Shown: positions 46,355 to 56,616 of the stretch, one piece after another | How the letters are laid out: each line of letters starts with the position of its first letter | Numbering within the stretch: the stretch's first letter is position 1 | From: Dryocosmus kuriphilus | Taxonomy: Eukaryota > Arthropoda > Insecta > Hymenoptera > Cynipidae | Assembly (NCBI GenBank): GCA_038277395.1 | Contig: CM076192.1 | Span: forward strand, 132,629,570-132,693,569 | Direction: 5' to 3' | Length of the DNA: 64,000 bases | Made by a program: the position numbers and the translations under genes | The notes under the pieces: model-generated | What the model was told of the DNA's origin: nothing | Databases searched by the model: none | Seen by the model: only the letters and a program-made list of their open reading frames with translations

Positions 46355-47677
46355 ACAACGAGAAATTGTGATGCACACATTACACTGCGTAAAGACAAAT
46401 CAATTGCCATTTTATATTTTCTTAAGTGGATCTGCTGGTGTTGGAAAAAGTACAGTAATAAATGCCATTTATCAAACAATAAGTTACTATCTGTCGAAGC
46501 AGCCAGGCGAAAAACAAGATATAATGCATGTTTTGTTATGTGCACCATCTGGTAAAGCAGCATTTTTAATAGGTGGTGTAACTTTACATACGGCTTTTAA
46601 ATTACCAATCTCTCAAAATAGTCGGCAAATGCCAGATTTAAGTTCAGACCTAGCAAATACCATCCGAGTACAATTGTTCCATTTAAAACTTTTAATTATT
46701 GACGAAATATCGATGGTTGGAGCTAGAATGTTGAGTCAAGTAGATACTAGACTTCGACAAATTAAAGGCATTAACGAACCTTTTGGTGGAGTATCAGTAT
46801 TAGTTGTAGGAGATCTCCATCAACTCCCACCAGTTATGGATGTGCCAGTGTTTAAAACTCCACAAATATCATGTACGAGCGCACTAGCGCACGCATGTTT
46901 ATGGGATAAATTTGAGTTTTATGAATTAACCGAAGTCATCAGACAGAAGAACGAAGCCAAATTAATTACAGCATTAAATAATTTAGCTAATGAGGGTATG
47001 ACAGAAGAAGACGTCAATTTAATTAAATCAAGATGTGTAAATGAAAATCAAGTACCAGATCATGCTATTAGATTATATGCTGCAAATTATCTGGTCGATT
47101 CGTATAATAGAAATAAAATAGAGAAGTTTGAGGGAGAGGAATTTGTGTCGGAAGCTCAAGATCACATAATGGCAGATATTTCAGAAAAAGAAAAGAACAA
47201 GCGATTAGAGTCAATAAAGAGTAAAAAACATCAGAATCTGCAGGTTTACCATACCAAGTATTCTTTAAAATTGGTATCAAATACATGCTTACGAATAATA
47301 TTGACGTTCAAGATGGATTAGTAAATGGCGCTTGTGGTATTTTAAGAAAGATCACATTTAAGGAGGACTCGAATGAAATATATAAAATATGGATAGAGTT
47401 TAATTTTAACAGAGTAGGAAAGAATGCACGAAATAAATTAAAAGAATATATGATAAAACATAATATTGATAAGAATCTTACTCCGATTTTAAAACAGCGA
47501 AATCCATTAAACATTTCGGAAATACTAGGTTATCAAGTTATTAGAGAACAATTTCCCATAGTCGCCGCAGAGGCTATAACTATCCACAAGAGTCAAGGTC
47601 AAACGTACGACTTTGTGTGTTTAGATTTGAGAAAAAATCAAACCATAACAAAAATCAATGTTATATGTTGCACTTAG
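46218..47677 (+). pseudogene. Pif1-like SF1 helicase of the Helentron
   Basis: It starts effectively at ELNIKQREIVMHTLHCVK. Walker A is GSAGVGKST (46,443), Walker B LLIIDEISM (46,701), then the box VVGDLHQLPPV (46,806), and EVIRQ (about 46,935). A frame change near 47,300 leads to 'QFPIVAAEAITIHKSQGQT' (motif V) in 47,285-47,677, and another near 47,665 to YVALSRTRELKGL (motif VI). Helicase unwinds the displaced strand during rolling-circle transposition. All main motifs are recognisable, but split over three frames. Confidence 0.85.
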
Positions 47678-48480
47678 TCGTACAAGAGAATTAAAAGGGC
47701 TTTATATAATTGGCGATTTTAAACCTCCAGTAAAACAAAAGATTAAGGATTCTAGTACCATTGATTTCGACCGATTAAAAAGTGATCGTCAATTGACTTT
47801 ATCACTTAATAATTTAATCAATTTTAATGGTAAAAACATAATTTTCTTAAATACCAGATCACTCAAAAAGCATGCAAATAAAATTGTAAATGATCAGTGG
47901 TATCAGAGAGAAGACATTTTAATATTTGCTGAAACACGATTAAAGTCAAACGATATTCTAGAAATACCAAATTTTGAAGAAGTATTTAGATCAGATAGTT
48001 CAGAAAACATTCAACTGAGAGGAATTATTATTTTCGTAAAAAAAGGTACACAAGCTAAGATATTAAAGCATATTGTACAGTTTGAAAATGAAAAGTGTAC
48101 ACATTTTGGTCAAATTGATTTAATATGTTTCAATCTTGACAAAATTGTCATAATTGCAGGTTATAAGTCTCCAACAATTAGCTATACAACTTTTATAGAA
48201 AGTTTGGCAACTACTTTGAAGCTTGTGTCACAAAACCATTCACCGATTGTCGTTATTGGCGACTTCAATATTGATTTGAATGATGTTAAACGGTCATTGC
48301 AGTTTAAAACATTTATGTCTAAGTATAAATTGAAATCATTATTACTATAAGGTACTTCCGCTACAGATTTTAAAACTCAGATTGACGTGATATTTACAAA
48401 TATAGAAAATTGTTCTTGTGGTACATACGAAACATATTTTTTAGACCATAAACCGATATTTATTCAACTTCATGAGGATC
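47658..48480 (+). pseudogene. Apurinic-type (EEP) endonuclease domain of the Helentron
   Basis: Following helicase motif VI, the frame reads KNIIFLNTRSLKKH (N-terminal strand), DILIFAETRL with the catalytic Glu, VVIGDFNIDLND with the catalytic D-x-N, an in-frame stop (48,348-48,350), QIDVIFTN, and TYFLDHKPIFIQL with the D-H pair. These are the boxes of exonuclease-endonuclease-phosphatase nucleases, as found in non-LTR elements and Helentrons. Apart from the stop the catalytic residues are retained. Confidence 0.8.
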
Positions 48481-48639
48481 CTATTAGTTTGAACAATGAA
48501 AGTTCTTTTCAAGACGTTAATGAAATTGATCAGGTTACTAATAAATTTTTATTTGAATCATTTGATAGTTTAAGAATCTCTGAAGATAGGGATGTAATTG
48601 ATATCAATTTAAAGTTATCTCAAGAGTTTGAAAGTTTAA

Positions 48640-49269
48640 ATGTTTCTCAAGAATTTTAAACATATAAAATACCAACATTCTGATAATGGAAATATAATAA
48701 TAGAAAATGAAGAAGATTTAAGCCTACTTTTGGATATTCCAGATACAGTTGCGCTTAATATAGGGGAAATTTTAACTCCGGGAGTATGTTTAGCATCTGA
48801 CCATATCAATAAATTTGGAGAAATAATCAACTCACAATTCGGTTTTCAACATCAGGACGTTTTGTATTTACAATTTCCTAATCGCATACAAGAAATTCCG
48901 AAAATGAGATCAAATTTACAAATTTTATTTAGTGGCAATTTTGGAAGCGGAAATATTGATCATTGGATTTGCTCGCATTATAATGGAATAACAATTAATA
49001 TATATGATAGCCTAAATCATAATTGTTTGGAACCACAGCACAAAGTGTATTTGGGGAAAATATATCCGTGGAAACCAAAAGTCAAATTTTATTCAGTTCA
49101 ACAACAGACAAATTTGACAGATTGTGGTCTTTATGCAATTGCATTTGCCACTTCAATATGTTTTGGTGATAAACCTGAAAAAATAATTTACGATGAAACC
49201 AAATTCAGAACTTGCATTGTGAAAATGCTTTCCAAAAACAAAAATATATCCACTACCGCAAAAAAATAA
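48640..49269 (+). pseudogene. C48 (Ulp1-like) cysteine protease module
   Basis: A 209-codon frame continuing from the EEP frame after a shift near 48,650. NIDHWICSHY supplies catalytic His-Trp (48,961), YDSLNH the Asp (49,006) and QTNLTDCGLYAIAFAT the Gln and Cys (49,123), the H-D-Q-C order of SUMO-protease/adenain-like C48 enzymes. The region before it (IIIENEEDLSLLLDIPDTV) looks like a target-recognition lead-in. It ends NKNISTTAKK and is the last gene. C48 proteases cleave ubiquitin-like proteins or viral polyproteins; the role in this element is unknown. All four catalytic positions appear intact. Confidence 0.8.
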
Positions 49270-49325
49270 ATTATAAATTATAAAACCAGCAATAAGAAAG
49301 TCGTCAAAAATGAATCCAACGAGAA

Positions 49326-49650
49326 TAAAATCAGCGAGATAAAATCAGCAAGATGAAATCAGTGAGTTGAAATCAGCCAGATGAAATCAGCGGGACAAAA
49401 TCAGCGAGATAAAATCAGCGAGATGTTATCAGCGAGATAAAATCTGATGTCCCCAATGAAAACATAATAAGTCGCATTTCCCGTACAGGCGAGAGTCGCT
49501 CAGCAAAGCTCAGTGATTCCCGTCTGTACGTCGAATAAAACTTACTATGTTTTCATTTGGATCGGCAGCAATCAGCAAGATAAAATCAGCGAGATAATCA
49601 GCAGGATAATCAGCGAGATAATCAGCGAGATAGTCAGCGAAATAATCAGC
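49326..49650. repeat. Long hairpin between two short tandem arrays (likely Helentron 3' end)
   Basis: Two arrays of 12-14-bp units ('aatcagcgagataa') at 49,326-49,447 and 49,569-49,650 flank a hairpin. The outer stem pairs 'ccaatgaaaacataataag' (49,453) with 'cttactatgttttcatttgg' (ends 49,560). The inner stem pairs 'cgtacaggcg' with 'cgtctgtacg'. Helentrons and their non-autonomous relatives are described as ending with short tandem repeats and palindromes, which fits the position 60 bp after the last coding frame. Confidence 0.7.
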
Positions 49651-49664
49651 GCGGGACGAAAACT

Positions 49665-51100
49665 GAATCCATTTCAAATCAGACAGGTATAAGTAAACTT
49701 CAAGTCATAGAAAATCTTAATGAAAAAATATGTTTTTTTCAGTAAAAATTAGACGACATGTATTTTTGCGCTTTGCGAAATAAATTTTTCTTACGAAGTT
49801 ATGAGTGTCTGAAGTATTTTTCAAATAAACGCATTTTTTCTATAAACATGTGTCGTTTAAAAAAAAATTAAGATGTATGTATAACTTTCAAAATGCTGAT
49901 GAAGTTTATTGTCTTGTTTCGATATCTATTGGAAAAAATTTAAAACATTCAAAATTAAGAAAATATCATGGATTTCTTTGAAAATGTAAAAAACGTATTT
50001 TCATAAAAACACTACCTTTTCATTTTTGACTATTTTTTTGATAATTTTGTACGTCTATAATGAAAATATCCTACGAGTTTCATGTGGGCTTAACTATTTT
50101 CGTGACCAGCAAATTTCTTTGTATATAAAATGAAATTACCTCATTTCTTTTTAAAAAAAAATGAAAATACAAAGTAAATATTAATCTACTAATTTTTGCA
50201 ACTAATAAAGTTCTACAAAAAATACATCCTACTCTTTTATGATATTTTGTATTGTTTACAAGAAAAATTTGGAAATTCAATTTTCAAGAAAAAAAAATAC
50301 TTTCAACCTCTAAAATGATTTAGTCCGTATAAAACTGATAGAATTCCTTCCTCATGTACGCAAACATTTGTTTCATTATTATAATATTAGAATTTCTCCT
50401 AGTTTTGAAAGCATGAAAAAAAGATTTTCTGCAAATCCATTTTTGAAGCCGGAAGTATTTTCTTTCCTTCAAAACGGAATTTTCACGTTTTTCTCGTAAA
50501 CGATACAAGATATCTGTTAAATAAGTAAAAGATAATTTTTTTAGACCTTTCCTAGGTGTGCAAACTTGTTTTAGAACATTTCATTGTATCTTTGATTGTT
50601 TTTTTTAGAAAAATAAAGAAATCCGATTTTATGAAAAAAAAAAAATTCTGCTGGCCACAGCAATGATTTAACCCGCATAAAATTTACTGGATTTTTTCAT
50701 TATACATATATAAATTTATCAAAAAAATAGCAAAAAAAGAAGAAAATGGAGTTTAGCAAAAGTAAGCTTTTTATATTTTCAAAACAAGCAATGCCGTTTT
50801 GTTAATTATGAACTTTTTCAAAATTATTTGACAGATTTTGAAACAGGACAATAAACTACATCCGAACGTTGAAAGATATTAAAATACCTTAATTCGTTCA
50901 AAAGTTACACATGCTTAAAGAAAAAATTAACGTTTTTTTTTTTTTTTTAAACACACTTCAAGTACTCATAACTTCGTAGAAAAAATTTATTTCACAAATC
51001 GAAAAATTGCATGTCAATAATTTCTACTGGGAAATAATATGTTTTTTCTCTCACAAATTCTACAACTTGAAGTGTACCTGTTTCATTTAAAAATGAATTC
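49665..51100. mobile_element. 1.44-kb full-length imperfect palindrome (foldback element 1)
   Basis: The two halves are reverse complements over their whole length with a centre near 50,382. 'gaatccatttcaaat' (49,665) pairs with 'atttaaaaatgaattc' (ends 51,100). 'ttattgtcttgtttcga' (49,908) pairs with 'gaaacaggacaataaa' (50,838), and 'tgtgggcttaac' (50,084) pairs with 'ttaacccgcataaa' (50,667). 'gtattgtttacaagaaaaa' (50,250) pairs with 'ctcgtaaacgatac' (50,493). No transposase. A transcript would form a very long dsRNA hairpin. Confidence 0.85.
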
Positions 51101-51764
51101 GGTCTGTGGATTAGGCCTCTCGGGGAAACCACATTAAAAAAAACGCGCCGCTAACTCTCTACCTCAAAGGTGATGTGGAAAAGAGTTGAGAAAATGTTGA
51201 TAAAAATAAAAAAACCTTACCTTGCTTCAGTTGTCCTTTTCCACCTTAATTACATTAAACATGTATTTTAAATACCTTCAAATTTAAGTGAAAGACGTGT
51301 CTTTAACATAATTTAAAGAAATATGTGGTTGTTATTAACTACACAGCCTCACAAAAAAAAAGGAGTATGTCCCATGGACCAGAGTAGTATATCCTTATGT
51401 ATTTTGACCCGCTGAGTCCGAATCCGATGTCAGAATTAGGAAGTTAGCTCGCGTTTCGTCCTTAACCTCAAAAAACACCCGTAGAAAGTTGACTTTCAGT
51501 CATATTCGATATTCGATTTTTTTTTAATTTTGTGAAAGTAGTAATATATATGTTTTTGGGGTTGCTGAGCCAAAATATGTCATATTTTCGAAATTCAAAA
51601 TGGCGAATCCAATCTGACGGACCAAAATTCGAACTTATTTCTAATTTTGTAAATGTAGTAATCTATATGTTTTTTGGTGTTACTGAATCGAAATATGTAT
51701 AATATCAGATTTTCAAAATTCAAAATTACAGATCCAATACGGTGGATCAAAATTCGAAATTTTT
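51101..51764. repeat. Unassigned flank and a diverged 130-bp tandem
   Basis: 51,500-51,764 contains two units sharing 'gtagtaatatatatgtttt', 'atttcgaaattcaaaat' and 'ggaccaaaattcgaa', period about 125-130 bp. A third, poorer unit may precede. The rest is unassigned. Confidence 0.6.
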
Positions 51765-52924
51765 ACATTCTCATTAGAGAAAGTATTAGATTTATGTAAA
51801 ATTTAGCCCCCCCCCCCCCCCACGCTTTTCATCAAATCTCCACGTTTTGAGACCCCCTAAGTCAGAAAAAACGGTTTTTACGATGGTGTCTGTCTGTCTG
51901 TTGTTGTCGCCAGCGTCGTTGTCGGCGTCGTTGTTGGCGTTGTTGTTGGCGTTGTCGTAGTCATCGTTGTCGTTGCTTGTGGTGGCAATAACTTTTGAAG
52001 GATTAATCGGAGTGGGTTGCGCTTTGGCCCACTTTTTTAAAGCGTAAAAAGTAAGGACGAGTTCATCAACCATCCACTTCTGACCAACAGTTATGGTTTT
52101 ATCCGTCAAAAACAGTTTTCATGAAATCAAAAAATCCATTTTCTGGCTAAACTATGCAAGATACAGAAAATATGTGCATAACTAAAATTGCTTACCTCAA
52201 AAAAATCTACAAATTTTGTCTTAACCGTTTTTTAATAAAGTGCACGGTTTTTGTTTTAATCGAAGAAGTGTTATTAAACATAAAAAACTGTGATTTCTCG
52301 TCAAAATATTCCAGATACGAAAAAAATGATAATAAACAGAACTATTCAACTCTAAAAGACCTATAAAATTTCATTTAACTATTTTTTGATAAAATTGCAC
52401 AGTTTTCGTTTTAATCAAGAAAACGCTATTAAAAAACCAAAAAAATTCAAATTTCTCGACAAATAAAAATAAAAAACTGCGATTTCTTGCTAAAATATTC
52501 AAGATACAAAAAAAAACTAATAATAAACAAACTTCTTCAACTAAAAAGCATTTACAAATTTTGTTTTAACCATTTTTCGATTTAGTGTAGGTACTGTTTT
52601 TCTTTTAATTGAGAAAAACGTTATTGAAAAAAAATTCTGTCACCAAATAAAAAAAAACGATAGTTTCTTGTCAAAATATTTAAGATACAAAAAAAATGAT
52701 AACAAACAAAGTTATTCAACTTAAAAAGATCTATAAATTTTGTTTTAACCATTTTTTGAGGTAATGTGCGATTTCTATTTCAATCGAGAAAAACGTGATT
52801 AAAAATAAAAAATATTAATTTCTCGACAAATAAAAATAAAATACTCATTTTCCCGCCAAAATATTCAAGATAGAAAAAAAATTATAATTAACAAAGTTGT
52901 TCAACTAAAAAAGATCTACAATTT
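51765..52924 (+). repeat. GTC repeat family, diverged copy 6
   Basis: It opens 'acattctcattagagaaag' with a C-run (51,806-51,821) replacing the usual text. It has a GTC/GTT/GGC array at 51,897-51,978, then about five 145-bp units ('atctacaaattttg', 'cacggtttttgttttaatc', 'gccaaaatattcaagata') up to 52,924. No hairpin island. The antisense frame 51,792-52,109 starts MTDKTITVGQKWMVDELVL, like the other copies. Confidence 0.8.
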
Positions 52925-53358
52925 TTTACATTTTCATCTCAATGAGAAGGTATTAATTTTATGTGAAAAATGACTTTCGCGGATTTCATGATATCTCCAC
53001 GTTTCATGACCCCCTGAATCCGAAAAAATGGTTTTTTACGTCAGTGTCTGTCTGTCTGTTATCGTTGTCGTTGTCGTTGTCGTCATTGGCGTCGTTGGCG
53101 TCGTTGGCGTTGTTGTCGTCGGAGCCTGTTCCGACGGTAACTTTCGAAGGATTAATCGGATTGGATTGCGCTTTAGCATACTTCTTTAAAGCGTAAAAAG
53201 TAAGGACGAGTTCGTTAACCAGCCACTTTTGACCAACGGTTATGGTTTTATCCATCAAAAACTGTTTTCACAAAATCAAAAAATCCATTTTCTGGCTAAA
53301 CTATGTAAGATACAGAAAATATGTATATAACTGAAATTGTTTATCTTAAAAAAATCTA
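52925..53358 (+). repeat. GTC repeat family, copy 7, 3'-truncated
   Basis: Opens 'acattttcatctcaatg', carries a GTC array at 53,059-53,126, and stops at 'aatctacaaat' (53,358), where a non-LTR fragment begins. The antisense frame of 84 codons starts MMDKTITVGQKWLVNELVL. Confidence 0.8.
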
Positions 53359-54110
53359 CAAATGCTATTATATCAAGGTCGTATCTCTTTTCTATCTCAA
53401 TGAATTCGCTAAATCCGCCAGTATTTAGACTACGCGCGTTCAGAGTTCCCGTCTTAAGATATTTTATTTTAGTTGCTCGTTTTTGGAAGTTAGCCATGAT
53501 AGTTTTAAGAAAGTCCGCACGTTAGAGATCCTGTTCCGATCGCAGGTGAGTCCGCCGTCCCAGGAGTGATAACTCCCATACCTCCCTAGGTCTAAGTATG
53601 GGAGCTTTCCGACTTTGACAAGGACCGTGTCAACTTGTCGTCAGCACATTACGGCTTCATCCTCGTATCCTAACGTCCCCCTGCAATTCATTGCGCCACA
53701 CTGGCATCAATACCACGTTGACCCCACAGGCGAATCATTCCACACATCCCTTGCGGGCAGTGTCATCGCTGTGGTGTCCAATGGGGCAGCAGGATTTTCC
53801 CCTTACAAGATTTTTAGTTTTGGTTCGGGTAGTGTTTCTAGGTGGATACACTCTGAGCCTCAGCCCGGTGGAACCCACCTATTGCGTATGGACGCGACAG
53901 GGTGAATCCCCCCAAACCATGGCCGTCGTGTACCTATTTTTTTACCAATGTGGGTTCACCACACCCACGACTGGTTCCTATCGGCTGTCCGCGACTGCTT
54001 ATTCTTGTATTCACAGTTAACCTCGGAAGCTGTTCAACCTCAGGGGCCGTACCTCTATCCGCAACCTGAGGACGCGTTGCGTAGTGGTGATAGGGACCCA
54101 CCAAGCAGAA
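53359..54110 (-). pseudogene. 5' end of a non-LTR retrotransposon (UTR plus endonuclease start)
   Basis: A GC-richer block (53,500-54,110) matches a retrotransposon 5' UTR in composition. On the minus strand the frame starting at 53,497 reads MANFQKRATKIKYLKTGTLN then ARSLNTGG and RYDLDIIAF, the N-terminal strand and following helix of an apurinic-type endonuclease (GTLNARSL for the usual WNVRSL). It breaks off after about 45 codons at 53,359, against a GTC repeat. Having the 5' end but not the rest is unusual, because non-LTR copies are normally 5'-truncated. Confidence 0.6.
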
Positions 54111-55169
54111 TTTATAATTTAGGAATCCTAATATAAATACAAGAAAAAAATAATACAAAATTGTGATAGAAACTTCTTTGTTCACGAGGTCACGACGACC
54201 TTAATCAGGATATTCTCAAAGTGATCTGAGTTTCTCGGAATTTATCGAATAGCTTTTTTATGTTCGTTCCTTCTTTCAATATTTTTTTCTCTCTCGAATA
54301 TAGCATTTTTTCTTGCAGTTTATTTCTGTTGTGGAAATTTTGTCATTATTTTTATACATAACCTCTAGAAAATGTTTTGTGTGCCTCTTAACCTCTTGAA
54401 AAAGTTCAGATAATTATTCGGACAATGAAGTAAATTAGAATATACGTATTGTTATTAATTTTTATTTTTTTAACATTTTAATTCATTTTCTGAATTATCT
54501 GAGTAAAATATTTCTGTTGTTCCAAACTCTCATACAGCAAACTTCATTAATTTCCTTGTAGAATCATAACATGTCTGATCCATTTATTAAATAAAGTTTT
54601 GCAAATGGCAGTCAGTATCGACAATAACAAAAGTAGATGAATTTTTTATTAGTTATGTATAGTACTTTTATTGGCGCATTCGATGGCCATCAGATGTGGA
54701 TGCTTTCTTAATTATTTATGTCTAATTTCGTCTAGAATGGACGAATATTTTTAATTTGGAGTTTTATTTTTCATTGACAACACTATTGATAACTTTTACT
54801 CAAAATTTTGATCAATTTTATAATTATTCTGAAATGGAAAAGTAATAAGAAACATTTTGCTAAATTTTTGATATCTATATTATGTATTTTAGTAATGATT
54901 ATCATGAATAATCTAAACCCTTTTGATTCAAGCCTTGCATTTTTTATTTTTTCTACTTTTAAAGGATCATTCAATGTCCGGGTTGGGTAAAAATAAGGCT
55001 TGCAGTAAAAAGTATTGATTTTAAATGCGTCGGAATTCCTCTTCTGTACTTTTTTCTTATTTTGCGAAGAGGAATCCAAAAACAATTATCCCTTGCAAAG
55101 TCGTTTGAAGAATCATGAATGTTATCGTATCTCATTTTTGAATTTATATTATTAATTTATTCGAAACAG
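54111..55169. other. Unassigned AT-rich sequence upstream of the BAG6 copy
   Basis: No exon was recognised, though the first BAG6 coding exon would be expected upstream of 55,170. The minus frame 54,783-55,085 has no domain. Confidence 0.5.
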
Positions 55170-55293
55170 ATAACAGTTCGTCAATTTAAAGATCATATAT
55201 AGCAGAGTCTATCGCAGTACCAGCAGAAGACTAATTTATTGTGGTAGAGTTCTCCAAGATTCAAGAAACTCAATGTCTATGGTTAGCCTTGTA

Positions 55294-56616
55294 CGAGGGC
55301 CTACCCAAAAGAAACCGAACTGATGTTGTGGGGAGCGGAGTTGTTGTAGTACCGGGTTTTTGCCGGTAGGTGCGTGTAGAGGAACTTTTCACCAGTTAGT
55401 ATGCCAACTGCTATCACTGTGTAAGGTTGCATTTGGTGTGTGTAATTTTTTTTGTGACTGTTGCTTTGCGCGCTCGTCGTTTTTTGTGATGGTTGATTTT
55501 CGTGATCAGCGTGCCAACGTGAGGTTTTGCTTCCTGCTCGGGAAAACGGGCACAGAAACTCTTCAAATGTTAAAAACGGCCTACAAGGATGATGCTATGG
55601 GAAAAACTCAAGTGTTCGAGTGGTTTTCTCGTTTTAAAAGTGGGGAAATGTCAATTGACGATCAACCTCGCTCTGGACGTCCTTCGACGGCCCGAACCGA
55701 CGAAAATGTTGAAAAAATTCGTGAAATCATCCTGGAAGATCGACGAAGGACCATCGAAGAAGTTGTGGAGAAATCTGGCGTGAGTTGGAGTTCAGTACAG
55801 AGAATTCTAAGTGAAGATTTGGGGATGAGAAGGGTGGCTGCAAAATTTGTTCCTCGACTGCTGACTGCAGAGCAAAAACAAGGCCGCGTGCAAGCATGCT
55901 CTGCTTTGAAGGAGGAATTCCAAAATGATCCAAACTTTTTTTCCAAGGTCATAACAGGTGACGAATCGTGGTGTTATGGATACGATCCTGAAACTAAGCA
56001 ACGGTCAAGTCAATGGAAGACTCAAAATTCGCCTCGCCCTAAAAAAGCACGTCAGGTGAGGTCAAACATTAAGACGATGCTCATTTGTTTTTTCGATGTG
56101 AGAGGAGTCGTCCATTCAGAATTTGTTCCACCGGGTCAGACAGTTAATCAGGCATTTTACCTGGAAGTCTTGAAAAGATTGCGCAACAGTTTACGACGGA
56201 AAAGGCCTGATTTGTGGCAGTCGGGGCACTGGTTTTTCCACCACGACAACGCCCCTACTCACACAGCTCTTTCTATGCGCCGATGTTTGACCAAAAATAG
56301 CATGACCACTGTTCCTCACCCACCCTATTCACCCGACTTAGCCCCCTGTGACTTTTTTTTATTCCCCCGAATGAAAAGGGACATGAAAGGAAAGCGTTTT
56401 GGGGACGTAGCTGAAGTGAACGAAAAAACGACGGAGGCGCTGTCAAGCATCACAAAAGAGGAATTTAAAAAATGTTTCGAACAATGGAATAAAAGATTAG
56501 ATAAGTGTATTGTCTCCAATGGAGAGTACTTTGAAGGAGATTAAATGTTTTTTATAGAAAAATCCAAATAATAACTTTGTACAAAAGTAGTTCGGTTTCT
56601 TTTGGGTAGGCCCTCG
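55294..56616 (+). mobile_element. Mariner transposon with perfect 28-bp TIRs
   Basis: A 1,323-bp element flanked by TA on both sides (55,292 and 56,617). The inverted ends at 55,294-55,321 and 56,589-56,616 match at all 28 bases; they begin 'cgagggcctacccaaaag'. It carries one intact transposase. It sits in the intron between the first two visible BAG6 exons. Perfect ends and an open frame suggest recent insertion. Confidence 0.95.
55489..56544 (+). CDS. Mariner transposase, apparently intact
   Basis: A 351-residue protein, the usual mariner length. The start chosen is MVDFRDQRANVRF at 55,489; the frame is open from 55,360, but the extra 43 residues are Cys/Phe-rich and foreign to the family. 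The N-terminal helix-turn-helix half contains GKTQVFEWFSRFKSGEMS and DQPRSGRPST. A WVPHEL-like box reads KFVPRLLTAEQK. The catalytic triad is D158 (GDESW), D253 (HHDNAP) and D288 (PCDFFLFP), with exactly 34 residues between the last two, so D34D. The protein binds the TIRs and moves the element by cut and paste at TA. No stop or frameshift is visible. Confidence 0.95.
   Translation: MVDFRDQRANVRFCFLLGKTGTETLQMLKTAYKDDAMGKTQVFEWFSRFKSGEMSIDDQPRSGRPSTARTDENVEKIREIILEDRRRTIEEVVEKSGVSWSSVQRILSEDLGMRRVAAKFVPRLLTAEQKQGRVQACSALKEEFQNDPNFFSKVITGDESWCYGYDPETKQRSSQWKTQNSPRPKKARQVRSNIKTMLICFFDVRGVVHSEFVPPGQTVNQAFYLEVLKRLRNSLRRKRPDLWQSGHWFFHHDNAPTHTALSMRRCLTKNSMTTVPHPPYSPDLAPCDFFLFPRMKRDMKGKRFGDVAEVNEKTTEALSSITKEEFKKCFEQWNKRLDKCIVSNGEYFEGD

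Larger units (their letters stand above)
41293..49660 (+). mobile_element. Helentron-like rolling-circle transposon, decayed
   Basis: The plus strand carries, in order: a charged 17-residue repeat region (41,450-43,140), an N-terminal Cys-rich domain and HUH Rep (43,285-46,354), a Pif1-type helicase (46,340-47,750), an endonuclease/exonuclease/phosphatase domain (47,813-48,480) and a C48 cysteine protease (48,640-49,269). A tandem array and long hairpin follow (49,326-49,650). Rep-helicase fused to an apurinic-type endonuclease is typical of Helentrons, the animal branch of Helitrons. Frame changes near 43,345, 45,175, 46,290, 47,300, 47,665 and 48,650 and a stop at 48,348 inactivate it. The 5' terminus was not located. 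Confidence 0.85.

Noticed and set aside
41293..49270. Maverick/Polinton because of the C48 protease
   Set aside because: No protein-primed DNA polymerase, integrase, packaging ATPase or capsid frame is present, while HUH Rep and Pif1-type helicase clearly indicate a rolling-circle element.
49326..49650. CRISPR array from the repeated 12-14-bp words
   Set aside because: Units are contiguous, short and variable, without spacers, and the surroundings are insect nuclear DNA.
53615..54020. ORFs of 96 and 109 codons in the GC-richer block on the plus strand
   Set aside because: They overlap in two frames, have no domain, and lie opposite the better supported minus-strand non-LTR 5' region.
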